From IMG/VR virus record IMGVR_UViG_3300021139_000081, positions 1-30,517 of that record: 30,517 nucleotides of DNA. The stretch is one strand, 5' to 3'. The DNA comes from a virus. Positions 8,449 to 17,108 of the stretch are shown here, one piece after another. The notes beneath the pieces were generated by a model that worked only from the letters and a program-made list of their open reading frames with translations, ran no database searches and was not told the DNA's origin. The translations under genes were made by a program, and so were the position numbers. Numbering within the stretch: position 1 is the first letter of the stretch; the number at the start of each line of letters is the position of its first letter.

Positions 8449-9936
8449 ATGGACTTTGCACAATCAACAAATGTAATACCTCAAAAAATGGTAACACCTA
8501 ATTTTGATCAAATTCCAGAAGGAATTAATCAAATTTTAAATATACAAAAAAATAAAGTTGGACTTGAGCAAGCTAAACAATCTTTATTAGCAAACAAATC
8601 CGTATCTAAAGCAATTAAAGAAAATACGAGCGAAGATGGCAATTTAGATGTTCCAAGCATTATTAGTCAATTATCAAAAGATGAAAATGCATCTATTAAT
8701 TTGCCTCAATTAGCAACACAACTGTTGCAATTAAAAGGTCAGCAATTTACTACGGATACTGCAAAATTAACTAATTTAGCAACAAAAAACACATTGGCTG
8801 GTCAAAGACTTGCGCCAATGGTGGCAGATATTAATGATAACAAATTAATACCGAGAGAAAGATTAATTAATGAATATGCTCATTTAACAAAAGTTGGAGT
8901 ATTTACCCCACAAGAAGCTATGCAACATATTGGGATGCTTCCTGAAAAGTCTAATGATCCTGAACAAGAAAAATTAAATATTCATAACTTTATTAAAAAC
9001 GAGCATTTAGCAACAATTAACAACGAACAGTTATTAAGCAAATTATTGCCACAACAGCAATATATTGCCACAGGAGCAGGAACGCAGATATTAAACGTAA
9101 ATCCATTAACAGGAAAATCAAATCCTAATGGATTTATACAAGGTCAAATGCCTGTAGGAACTCCATTAGTAGCGCAAGAAGGAAATAATCTTGGATTACC
9201 TGCTGGTACTCAATATCTTTTAGGCCCAAGTGGTGCGCCTACTATTATTCCTCAAGGTAGTTCACAAGGACAAACTACAAATCCTGCTCCAATGGTATCT
9301 GGATTAGCACCAACAACTACAGCGAATCTTGATACAGGTAACACTTTAATTAAATCCGCAAGAGAGGAAGCGAGCAAAGTACCTGATATTCGTTTTAACA
9401 CCAATAAAATTATTGAATTGGCTAAGAAAACAACAACTGGTAGCGGTGCTGATTTAGTTCGTAACTTGCGTGGTGGTTTTGCTGTATTGCCATATACAGA
9501 TGATAAAGCAACAAACTTTGATTTATTAGGCCATCAATTATCTTTACAAACACAAGCTGCAGCTAATTCACCAGGAATTAATGGAACAAATGCTGGTCAA
9601 GCATTGGCTTCACAAATTGGCGGACACGAACATTGGACTGAAGATGCTCTTGTACAAGCATCTCGTATTAATAGAGCAATGGCAGAAGCAAAAGAATTGT
9701 TTAACGAAGGCATTAAAAATCTTACTCCTGAAAAAGCAATTAAATACCAAAACTCATGGAATAAGACATTGGATGTTAATACATTGCGTTTGTATGATGC
9801 GTTTAAAAATAAAAGTGAAGATCCAAATGGATATAAAGAAATTGTTAAAGAACTTGGTGGGCCAAAATCTGAAAGATTTATTAATGCTGCAAAACATTTA
9901 GATAAGATTAATGAATTAATATTGAAGGGTGAATAA
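8449..9936 (+). CDS. Putative internal ejection protein, P22 gp20 position
   Basis: This 495-residue protein has no motif I can name. The first ~210 residues are helical, with repeated Gln/Leu/Lys heptad-like stretches. A Gly/Pro/Thr-rich linker follows at ~215-290 (NPLTGKSNPNGFIQGQMPVG, then PAGTQYLLGPSGAPTIIPQG). The C-terminal ~200 residues are again helical. Its place between the gp7-like gene and the large lysozyme-bearing protein, plus size close to P22 gp20, suggest the middle ejection protein. GGAATA before the ATG supports the start. It ends with a TAATG overlap into the next gene. Confidence 0.6.
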   Translation: MDFAQSTNVIPQKMVTPNFDQIPEGINQILNIQKNKVGLEQAKQSLLANKSVSKAIKENTSEDGNLDVPSIISQLSKDENASINLPQLATQLLQLKGQQFTTDTAKLTNLATKNTLAGQRLAPMVADINDNKLIPRERLINEYAHLTKVGVFTPQEAMQHIGMLPEKSNDPEQEKLNIHNFIKNEHLATINNEQLLSKLLPQQQYIATGAGTQILNVNPLTGKSNPNGFIQGQMPVGTPLVAQEGNNLGLPAGTQYLLGPSGAPTIIPQGSSQGQTTNPAPMVSGLAPTTTANLDTGNTLIKSAREEASKVPDIRFNTNKIIELAKKTTTGSGADLVRNLRGGFAVLPYTDDKATNFDLLGHQLSLQTQAAANSPGINGTNAGQALASQIGGHEHWTEDALVQASRINRAMAEAKELFNEGIKNLTPEKAIKYQNSWNKTLDVNTLRLYDAFKNKSEDPNGYKEIVKELGGPKSERFINAAKHLDKINELILKGE

Positions 9937-12551
9937 TGGGCGCACCAATATCATCTAAAGATTTGTTATCGGAAGCAGGTGTCATTGAACCAAAAGGTAC
10001 GGTTACTTTTGGCGATCCTAGCATTAATCAAGATAAAAAAATATCAGATGAAATTTTAAACCATCCAAACGTAGATAAATATTTACGATACATCAATGCC
10101 TATGAAGGAAGTCCAAAAGAAAATCAAACTGTAGGATTTAAAGAGTTTGAAGATCTTAAAGATCATCCTAGACAATCTATTAAGTTTAATAAAAAAGGCG
10201 ATTCAAGTGATGCGGCAGGATACGGTCAATTACTTAGCAAAACTTGGGATGAGCAAAAGAAAAAACAAGGTTTAGAGGATTTTAGTTTAGAAAACCAAAA
10301 GCGCGCTATGGTGGGATTATTGCGCGATAAAGGTGTTCTTGAAAGTGTATTACAAGGTGATTACGATTTTGCTAATACAAAAGCAAAAAATATATGGGCC
10401 AGTTTGCCAGGTTCTACTATTGGAAAAGCAACAGGTCAGACACCTAAATTAAATCCAACTGCGGAAGCAATTTTAAAAGAACAGCCAACTCCTTCTCAAA
10501 TAAGTGCTAATGATTTACTAAAAGAAGCAGAATCTTTTTCTAGCGAACCAACAGATAAAAAAACATACGCGCCATCCGATGTTATTGCAGCATTATTAAA
10601 TAAAAAACTAACAGGGGTTAATCTTGTAAACCCTAAAGAAATTCCACCTGGATCTATATTAGAGAAATTATTAGGTGGTATTGAGGCTGGCGCATCTGCT
10701 GTAACTGGTGCGGTGACTGGTATTCCTGCTACAATGGCTTATGGTTATGTACCACCTGGCAGTCCGCAATCTGCGTATGATGAAGCTAATAAACGTATGC
10801 AAGCCATACAACAGTTTCAATATCAACCTAAGACGCAAACAGGTCAGAATCTTGTAGAAATGCTTGGTGGCTTACCTAAAATGATTTTAGGCACATCTGC
10901 GCCATTACCACCTATGCTTGGTATTGAAAACCAATTAGGCGGTGCTTTAGCTTATGATCGACCACCACAGGTTACTAAACCATTTAACCCAAATAAATAC
11001 GCGTTAAATGAACCCATAGTAGAACGACCATCCAATGTTGTACCTATGCCTACATTAACAGGTGTTGGCGCAGCAGAAGTAGAAAACAATCCTTATTCTG
11101 GTCATTTATCAGGTGAATCTTATGGTCGTGGAGAAGTATTCCCCCAGATTAAATTATCTAAAATTGCTAATGATGTGCCAGTTGATGAACAAACAACTCG
11201 CGCTCAAATATTGCAAAATGTTTTAAAAGTTTTCAAACTTATTAGACCAGGTGTTTTGACAGGGAATGAAGGAACATTAAGACAAGAATATGTAACTGCA
11301 AAACGTGCTGCTGAAACTCCTAGTGGTCAATTATTAAAAGAGCAAATTGCTAATGAACAAAATGCTTTAACTAAATTTGCACAAGATCGAGTAGAAAAAA
11401 CAGGAGCAAGCCCTAAGTTAATCAATGATGAAGAACGAGGCAACGCTTTAAACAACGCTTTAATTGGTCATTATGATTTCGAAACAGGCGAATTTGAAGG
11501 GTTTAAAGGTTATTTAAACAAACTAAAAGATGATATTTATAAATATGCTTTAAAGAAAGTTGGAAACAATCCTGTTGAATCATCAAACTTAGATAAACTG
11601 TTAAATTCAAAACAATTTGAAGCTGAATTAGAGTTGCGTGGCAATACAAATTTTACAGGTGGATTACGCAAATTATTAGATTTGCATAAAACAGAAGGTT
11701 TTGAAGGCACTAAACCGAATACTCTTGCAGGGTTAGAAAAACTCCGTCAATCGCTTAATCTTCAATGGACACCTGAAAATAGATATGCGATAGGTAAAGC
11801 TATTAACGCAATTGATGATGATATTGCCAAAGCTGGTGGGCCAGGCGCAATTCAAACAGGTAGAAATCTGCATGAATTAGAAAAAACAATCTTTGGCTCT
11901 AAAGGTATGGATACTATATTTGGTGATTTTGATCCAAACGGTATTAAAAAAGGTGTTGGTGTAGACAAGATTATGAGCAAATTAAATGGTTTAGATACTG
12001 CTCAATGGAAACATATTTATGATACTGCCGATAATATATCTAAAGGTTTCATTCGCGTAGGAAACTACAACTTCAAAGTACCGAAAGATATTATTGCTCA
12101 AGCAAATATGGTTAAAAACGAGATGAAAGGTTCTTTAGCTCGTGAAGTATATGCTGCTGGTGAAGATAAAGCTGGAGTATGGAATCAAAACTCAGTAAAT
12201 AAGATTTTGAATTCAAGAGAAAGCAAGATTCGTTATGCATTTGATCCCGAAGAACAAAAAGCATTTCACGAACTTAATTTAGCAGGTCAAATGATGCCTG
12301 GCATACATTCTTATGAAGGTGGTGCTATGCAAGCTGAAAGAATGGGATTAGTTGGTAGAGCAATAGAAAAATTACCATTTATAGGAAGTGCTGCTGGCGC
12401 AACAACAGGAAGTGGGCTTATAACTAAACTTGGCGCGGCAGGCGGTGAAGCAGGTAAAAACATTATTTTAAAAGATTTAAGCAAAAAAGAAGCTGCAAAA
12501 CTTTTAGAACAGATGCAAAACAATTATAATTTAGGTAGCTTATCTAAGTGA
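9936..12551 (+). CDS. Large internal virion protein with lambda R-type lysozyme domain, P22 gp16 position
   Basis: This 871-residue protein is fused near its N-terminus (residues ~45-165) to a domain resembling lambda endolysin R (GH104 transglycosylase). It shows AYEGS with a candidate catalytic Glu57, DHPR (76-79), AAGYGQLLSKTWDE (93-106), GLEDFSLENQKRA, and IWASLPGS (153-160), all in the same order as lambda R. One difference is AGYGQ where lambda has AGRYQ. A linker and a hydrophobic Ala/Gly segment follow (~245-270, EAGASAVTGAVTGIPATMAYG), then long helical sequence, and near the end a Gly/Ala-rich stretch that may be membrane-active. It likely enters the cell with DNA and opens peptidoglycan locally. 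It is the third member of the ejection trio. Confidence 0.8.
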   Translation: MGAPISSKDLLSEAGVIEPKGTVTFGDPSINQDKKISDEILNHPNVDKYLRYINAYEGSPKENQTVGFKEFEDLKDHPRQSIKFNKKGDSSDAAGYGQLLSKTWDEQKKKQGLEDFSLENQKRAMVGLLRDKGVLESVLQGDYDFANTKAKNIWASLPGSTIGKATGQTPKLNPTAEAILKEQPTPSQISANDLLKEAESFSSEPTDKKTYAPSDVIAALLNKKLTGVNLVNPKEIPPGSILEKLLGGIEAGASAVTGAVTGIPATMAYGYVPPGSPQSAYDEANKRMQAIQQFQYQPKTQTGQNLVEMLGGLPKMILGTSAPLPPMLGIENQLGGALAYDRPPQVTKPFNPNKYALNEPIVERPSNVVPMPTLTGVGAAEVENNPYSGHLSGESYGRGEVFPQIKLSKIANDVPVDEQTTRAQILQNVLKVFKLIRPGVLTGNEGTLRQEYVTAKRAAETPSGQLLKEQIANEQNALTKFAQDRVEKTGASPKLINDEERGNALNNALIGHYDFETGEFEGFKGYLNKLKDDIYKYALKKVGNNPVESSNLDKLLNSKQFEAELELRGNTNFTGGLRKLLDLHKTEGFEGTKPNTLAGLEKLRQSLNLQWTPENRYAIGKAINAIDDDIAKAGGPGAIQTGRNLHELEKTIFGSKGMDTIFGDFDPNGIKKGVGVDKIMSKLNGLDTAQWKHIYDTADNISKGFIRVGNYNFKVPKDIIAQANMVKNEMKGSLAREVYAAGEDKAGVWNQNSVNKILNSRESKIRYAFDPEEQKAFHELNLAGQMMPGIHSYEGGAMQAERMGLVGRAIEKLPFIGSAAGATTGSGLITKLGAAGGEAGKNIILKDLSKKEAAKLLEQMQNNYNLGSLSK

Positions 12552-12573
12552 AAAAAGGCTAACGAGGAATAAT

Positions 12574-13059
12574 ATGAATGGATCTTTACTACCTAACGCA
12601 AAACAACAATTTTTTGATGCAAATGGGATTCCTCTTGCAAGTGGTAAGGTTTATTATTACATTCCTTACACAACTACCCCTAAGAATACTTATCAAGATT
12701 TAAACTTAACTATTTTAAATACAAACCCTATTGTTTTAGATGCTGCTGGTGAATGTATTGCGTGGGGTGCAGGAATTTACAGGCAGCAAGTTTATGATGT
12801 AAATGGTAATCTTATTTGGGATCAAAATACTTTAGCTTCTGGTACTGGTGGAGAAGAATATCAAACAGCAACACAAGGTCAAATTTTATTTAATTTAACA
12901 ACAGTAACATATATTGTTGGTTCAAATACATTAAATGTTTATGTTAATGGAAGTAAACAAATTAAATCATTAAATTATAACGAGACATCTAATTCATCAA
13001 TAACATTTATTTCTGGATTAAATGTTGGTGATATTGTTGAATTTACGGTTACATTTTAA
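12574..13059 (+). CDS. Tail fibre/spike head-binding adaptor-like protein
   Basis: This 161-residue beta-rich protein has a pattern known at the N-terminus of many phage tail proteins: LPNAKQQFFDANGIPLASGK, VYYYIPYTTTPKNTYQD, NPIVLDAAGECIAWGAGIYR and VYDVNGNLIWDQ. The layout (GKVY..., NPIVLDAAG, YDVNG) recalls the P22 tailspike head-binding domain (GKIY, NAAGK, YDANG). I therefore infer that it anchors a fibre to the virion. Residues ~112-161 (NTLNVYVNGSKQI, VGDIVEF) resemble the C-terminal domain of the 5549 fibre. Here the module is a free-standing gene in front of the shaft and spike genes. GAGGAATAAT before ATG supports the start. Confidence 0.65.
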   Translation: MNGSLLPNAKQQFFDANGIPLASGKVYYYIPYTTTPKNTYQDLNLTILNTNPIVLDAAGECIAWGAGIYRQQVYDVNGNLIWDQNTLASGTGGEEYQTATQGQILFNLTTVTYIVGSNTLNVYVNGSKQIKSLNYNETSNSSITFISGLNVGDIVEFTVTF

Positions 13060-13061
13060 TT

Positions 13062-14255
13062 ATGACAATATCTCGTAACTTATCATTTCTTGCTGAAGGA
13101 GTATCCTCGACAGGTGTGTTAGGTGCGAGCAATGGTGGTTCAGGACAAAATACAGTTACTACAGGCGATTTATTATATGGTTCTGCTACTAACACATGGT
13201 CAAAGTTATCAATAGGTTCTACAGGCACGATTTTGCGTGTTGTTGGTGGCATACCATCATGGGGAACTGATTATACAGGAACAGTTACAAGCGTTGACGC
13301 TTCTGTGCCTTCATTTTTATCTATTTCTGGAAATCCAATAACAACATCTGGAACATTGGCAATAACATATTCAGGTACTGCATTACCTGTCGCAAATGGT
13401 GGTACAGGCTTAACAAGTCTGCCTGCAAACTATATTGCTTATGGCAATGGAACAGGCGCATTTAGTTCTAGCTCTACATTAACCTATAACGGAACAACTT
13501 TATTTGCTGGTAATTTTGTACCTTCAAGTTCTAGCGTACCTACAAATGGATTATTTTTACCAGCTACAAATACTATTGGTTGGTCTACTAATAGTTCTCA
13601 AAGGATGCAAATTGGTGCAACTGGTGGTGTTTCCATTGGTAACACTACAGACCCAGGCGCAACTAATTTAAGTGTAACTGGAAGTACAACTGCTGCTTCA
13701 TTTTCTACTGCTGGCAACTTAACTTTTACTGGCACTAGCAATCGTATTCTTGGCGATATGAGTACGGCTACTTTAATAAATCGCCTTGCATTTCAAACAA
13801 GTACAACAAATGGTACTACCGCCTTTGTAATTCTTCCAAATGGTACATCCGCCGTTGCTAGATTTCAAGCATATAACAATTCAGACCCAACAAATGCTTC
13901 ACAGGCTCAATTTAGTGTTGAATCCACTTCTGATGTTCGTCTTTCTTCAGGTAGAACTGGGACTGGTACTTATTTACCATTAACAATTTACGCAGGGGGT
14001 AGTGAAAGAGCAAGAGTATTTACTTCAGGTGGTGTTTCTATAGGAAATACAACTGACCCTGGCGCTACTAATTTATCTGTAAGTGGTACTATTAATACAA
14101 GCGGATATACTGTAGCTACTTTGCCTACAGGAGTAACTGGAGCAAGAGCTTATGTGACTAATGCTTTAACTCCTACATTTGGAGCTACTGTAGTTGGTGG
14201 TGGAGCAGTAACAATTCCAGTATTTTATAACGGAACCAACTGGATTGTTGGTTAA
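13062..14255 (+). CDS. Repetitive tail fibre protein
   Basis: This 397-residue Gly/Ser/Thr/Asn-rich protein is a likely trimeric beta-structured fibre. Residues ~18-67 (GGSGQNTVTTGDLLYGSATN then GIPSW) resemble residues ~490-540 of the 5549 fibre. GTVTSV and a VANGGTGLTSLPA motif follow, both common in phage fibre shafts. The sequence GGVSIGNTTDPGATNLSV occurs twice, near residues 188 and 323. The final ~45 residues (ARAYVTNALTPTFGATVVGG, ending VFYNGTNWIVG) form a common fibre tip. It starts two bases after the previous stop with no obvious ribosome site, suggesting coupling. Confidence 0.75.
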   Translation: MTISRNLSFLAEGVSSTGVLGASNGGSGQNTVTTGDLLYGSATNTWSKLSIGSTGTILRVVGGIPSWGTDYTGTVTSVDASVPSFLSISGNPITTSGTLAITYSGTALPVANGGTGLTSLPANYIAYGNGTGAFSSSSTLTYNGTTLFAGNFVPSSSSVPTNGLFLPATNTIGWSTNSSQRMQIGATGGVSIGNTTDPGATNLSVTGSTTAASFSTAGNLTFTGTSNRILGDMSTATLINRLAFQTSTTNGTTAFVILPNGTSAVARFQAYNNSDPTNASQAQFSVESTSDVRLSSGRTGTGTYLPLTIYAGGSERARVFTSGGVSIGNTTDPGATNLSVSGTINTSGYTVATLPTGVTGARAYVTNALTPTFGATVVGGGAVTIPVFYNGTNWIVG

Positions 14256-14269
14256 TTAAAGGTTTAAAT

Positions 14270-15916
14270 ATGACAACATTAATACCAAAATTTGAACAAC
14301 CATTTGCAGGTGCTGTCAATCTACCAATAAATCAAAAGTTACAACAAACCATTAATGTTCTTGATTTTGGTGCTGACCCCACTGGTGCAACTGATAGCAC
14401 TGCGGCTATTCAAGCTGCGCTTACGGCTGCAGGGAGTGAAGGCATTATTTATTTTCCAAAAGGAACTTTTCTTTTATCTGCCACATTAAACGCATTAGGA
14501 AATCAACAATTAATTGGCGCAGGTCATAACAATACTATTTTTAGACGTTTTACAGACTACGGGAATACATTGTATTTTGCTAACGCTGGCGGTGCTAACG
14601 TGTCTGGAATTTGGTTTTGGCATGGAATTGTTCCTTCTGATGGTGCAACAACTTTACCTGATAAAGTAACTACAGGGTCGCATATATATGTTGCTAATTG
14701 CCAAACTATTGTTATTGAAAATTGTTGGTTTTGGCGTATGGTGTTTCAAATTAATATTGCTCAAGGCGCAGGTGTAAGAATTCGTAATTGTAATTTGCAA
14801 GGATATTGGAATACACAATACACCGCTACTCAAGAAGGTATAGCCTGTATTAGTCTTGCAACTTCTGGCTATACGCAGCTTATTGAAATAAATAATAACT
14901 ATTTTGGTGGGTACCCAGGTGGCGCGCAATCTGTAATATTTACCCCTAATGATGGCGCACCTGTAACTGTTAATTTTGCAGGCACTCAAGCGGGAAGTCA
15001 ATATGGTGTTTTAGCGTACCAATGTGAAGGACTTTTAATTAAAGATAATTACTTTGGTGGAATGACATATAACTATGTTTTAATTTCCCCTAACGGAATT
15101 ATGTCCCAAATAAGAATTGAGGGAAACTTTTTTGATGGCGGTAGTTATTTTACTCCTGTTATTAATTTTCAACCTTCTGTTTCTGGAAACTTTGCATATA
15201 ACGTAGTTATCTCAGATAACACTTTTACAGGTGGTTTAAATTCATATCAATCAATTGGGTCATCTAACCCATTTTCGGGGAGTGGGTTGCCCACCCTTGC
15301 TGCGTATGTAATATCTAATAACTCTATAGTAAACAATTTAGGAAGCGGTATATTTTTACGAGATACTTGGGGTGGGGTAATTTCTGATAATCAAATTAGT
15401 TCATATAACAGCCGTCAAATTGCACATAGTTCAGATGTTAATTATTGTTCAGGGATTTATGTAGATAGCTCTGTTAGTGTTGCAATTAACGGAAATTTAC
15501 TTGGCGGCGGTATTAATACTGCGTACCCAAATGGATATTCTTATCTAGGTATTGTTGCAAATGTAGGAAATACTAACGTAACTCAAAAGATAAACGTAGC
15601 TAATGGAAACGGTACAACTGGACTTATTAAAGGTCGTATTGATAGAATAATTACTAATATATCTGCTAACTATACGATGAATGGGTCTGAAGATTTAATT
15701 ATTGCTACGGTCACCGCAGGTATACAAATAACTGCACCTTCAAATGTACCGCCTGGGTATACATTTACTGTAAAAGATGGTGGCGGCAATTTTGCTACTT
15801 ACAATAGCTCCGTTATTGGTACTGTTGATGGCGTTGTCAATAAAGTAATGGGAACTAATTATCAGTCTATGACTTTTGCTTGGAATGGCACTCAATGGAA
15901 TGTAATAGGTAATTAA
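14270..15916 (+). CDS. Tailspike with pectate-lyase-type beta-helix (putative depolymerase)
   Basis: This 548-residue protein carries the pectate lyase superfamily start motif NVLDFGADPTGATDSTAAIQ (residues 29-48). GIIYFPKGTFLLSATL and GAGHNNTIF follow, then many parallel beta-helix rungs with N-N and ISDN/ISNN turns (IEINNNYFGG, IRIEGNFFDGG, VISDNTFTGG, GVISDNQISSYNS). Such spikes usually bind and cleave host surface polysaccharide. The C-terminal ~90 residues (YTMNGSEDLIIATV, PPGYTFTVKDGGGN, AWNGTQWNVIGN) form a small beta domain typical of spike ends. AAAGGT before the ATG supports the start. Substrate cannot be told from sequence. Confidence 0.85.
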   Translation: MTTLIPKFEQPFAGAVNLPINQKLQQTINVLDFGADPTGATDSTAAIQAALTAAGSEGIIYFPKGTFLLSATLNALGNQQLIGAGHNNTIFRRFTDYGNTLYFANAGGANVSGIWFWHGIVPSDGATTLPDKVTTGSHIYVANCQTIVIENCWFWRMVFQINIAQGAGVRIRNCNLQGYWNTQYTATQEGIACISLATSGYTQLIEINNNYFGGYPGGAQSVIFTPNDGAPVTVNFAGTQAGSQYGVLAYQCEGLLIKDNYFGGMTYNYVLISPNGIMSQIRIEGNFFDGGSYFTPVINFQPSVSGNFAYNVVISDNTFTGGLNSYQSIGSSNPFSGSGLPTLAAYVISNNSIVNNLGSGIFLRDTWGGVISDNQISSYNSRQIAHSSDVNYCSGIYVDSSVSVAINGNLLGGGINTAYPNGYSYLGIVANVGNTNVTQKINVANGNGTTGLIKGRIDRIITNISANYTMNGSEDLIIATVTAGIQITAPSNVPPGYTFTVKDGGGNFATYNSSVIGTVDGVVNKVMGTNYQSMTFAWNGTQWNVIGN

Positions 15917-15924
15917 GGAAAAAA

Positions 15925-16023
15925 ATGAAAATATTTACATTAGAAGATAACGAAGCAATGCAAATTAACTTAGATAAACAAATAGCTACTTTAGCTAATC
16001 CACCGATACTACCACTACTTTGA
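15925..16023 (+). CDS. Small protein, 32 aa
   Basis: A short ORF (begins MKIFTLEDNEAMQINLDKQI) lies 8 bases after the tailspike stop and has a good AAGGAA ribosome site. It has a short helical middle and a hydrophobic PPILPLL end. No family recognised. It fits the tight packing between spike and the next structural gene. A TATAAT hexamer (16031-16036) follows but lacks a convincing -35. Confidence 0.45.
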   Translation: MKIFTLEDNEAMQINLDKQIATLANPPILPLL

Positions 16024-16055
16024 ATTAATTTATAATATAGAAAAAGGAAATTACG

Positions 16056-16400
16056 ATGAATCCATTTGCTCAAGGGCCATTTAGTCCATGCGGTAAAACA
16101 GTTTCTTTTACTGCTGCGTCTACTGCTCCAACACCAGTTCAAGCTGCAAATTATGAACCAGCAGGTATGTCAGGGCAGTATCTTATTGTAAACTCAGGAA
16201 CGGTATTGGTATATTTGGGTGTTGGAAGCACATCAACTCAAGCAACTGCTAATTCAGCAAAAATTACAACAAGTGGTAATGCAATCCCATTATTGCCAGG
16301 TCAAAGTGTTATTTTAAGTTTTGGCATGAATTCATACTTTACAGGTGTAGCTGATTCTTCAACGTCAATAGTATTTGTTACTCCAGGTTCAGGTTTGTAA
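16056..16400 (+). CDS. Hypothetical small beta-rich structural protein
   Basis: This 114-residue protein is rich in Ser/Thr/Gly/Val with short alternating hydrophobic strands (GQYLIVNSGTVLVYLGVGST, PLLPGQSVILSFGMN, SIVFVTPGSG). The pattern suggests a beta-sandwich, such as a small virion decoration or spike-associated protein. It has a strong AAAGGAAA ribosome site and lies between tailspike and lysis genes. Composition resembles the 131-residue protein at 26549. I do not recognise a named family. Confidence 0.6.
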   Translation: MNPFAQGPFSPCGKTVSFTAASTAPTPVQAANYEPAGMSGQYLIVNSGTVLVYLGVGSTSTQATANSAKITTSGNAIPLLPGQSVILSFGMNSYFTGVADSSTSIVFVTPGSGL

Positions 16401-16401
16401 A

Positions 16402-16614
16402 ATGTCTGATTTTGAAATTGATCCAGTCAAATATGGGCAACTTTGGGAAAAAGTGGATCAATTGACTACTAAAGTTGATAAGTTAGAATCTGGAATGGCT
16501 GAGTTATTAGAATTGGCTCACAAAGGAAAAGGCGCATTTTGGATTGGGATGGTCGTTGTATCGGCTGTATTTACTGCGATTGGTTATTTATCACAAGCAT
16601 GGATGAGTAAATGA
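16402..16614 (+). CDS. Coiled-coil plus single-TM protein, candidate holin/antiholin
   Basis: This 70-residue protein has residues 10-35 as a coiled coil (YGQLWEKVDQLTTKVDKLES) and residues ~45-66 as one transmembrane helix (FWIGMVVVSAVFTAIGYL). That architecture is seen in XhlA-type and other small lysis-associated membrane proteins. I chose the ATG at 16402, one base after the preceding stop. An upstream in-frame TTG would give an implausible extension inside the previous gene. The stop overlaps the following 3TM holin start (ATGA), so both are made together. Role as holin modulator is inference from context. Confidence 0.6.
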   Translation: MSDFEIDPVKYGQLWEKVDQLTTKVDKLESGMAELLELAHKGKGAFWIGMVVVSAVFTAIGYLSQAWMSK

Positions 16615-17108
16615 ACTGGTTAGCTCAAATTGCTCCTGGCATTGCAACAGCTCTTGGTGGCCCATTGGCAGGACTCGCGGTAACTGCAATATCTAAAGCA
16701 TTAGGAATTGATGAAAAAGACGTACAGTCTACTATTGAATCAGGGAAATTAACATCTGATCAATTAACTTCTATCAAACAAGCGGAATTGGAATTACAAA
16801 AACAAGCTAATGAATTAGGTTTAGACTTTGCAAAATTAACGACCGATGATCGTAAGTCTGCTAGAGACATGGAAGTTGCAACAAAATCATCTGTACCTGC
16901 AATCTTATCTTTTTTAGTTATTGGTGGATTTGGTGTAATTACTGCATTAAAAGTTTTAGGTTATTCAATCGTACAAGATCCAACTATTCAAGATTTATTA
17001 ACCACTCTTAGAGATGGAGTTATTTTGGTGCTTTCATTTTATTTTGGAAGCTCACAAGGAAGCCAGGATAAAGATTCTATGTTACACAATTCAACACCTG
17101 TAAAATGA
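16611..17108 (+). CDS. Holin of the 3TM (gene transfer release) family
   Basis: This 165-residue protein resembles the 3TM holin family. It has an N-terminal hydrophobic glycine-rich segment (IAPGIATALGGPLAGLAVTA, residues 7-26), a charged middle helix with AELELQKQANELGLDF, and the DDRKSARDMEV motif (79-89). Two membrane segments follow, at ~95-118 (PAILSFLVIGGFGVITAL) and ~135-147 (DGVILVLSFYFGSSQGS), and the GSSQGSQDK end is typical. It would permeabilise the inner membrane to release the endolysin encoded next. Start and stop both overlap neighbours as ATGA. Confidence 0.8.
   Translation: MNWLAQIAPGIATALGGPLAGLAVTAISKALGIDEKDVQSTIESGKLTSDQLTSIKQAELELQKQANELGLDFAKLTTDDRKSARDMEVATKSSVPAILSFLVIGGFGVITALKVLGYSIVQDPTIQDLLTTLRDGVILVLSFYFGSSQGSQDKDSMLHNSTPVK

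Noticed and set aside
16031-16036. Perfect TATAAT before the 16056 gene
   Set aside because: No acceptable -35 hexamer at 16-18 bases; in such AT-rich DNA the hexamer alone is weak evidence.
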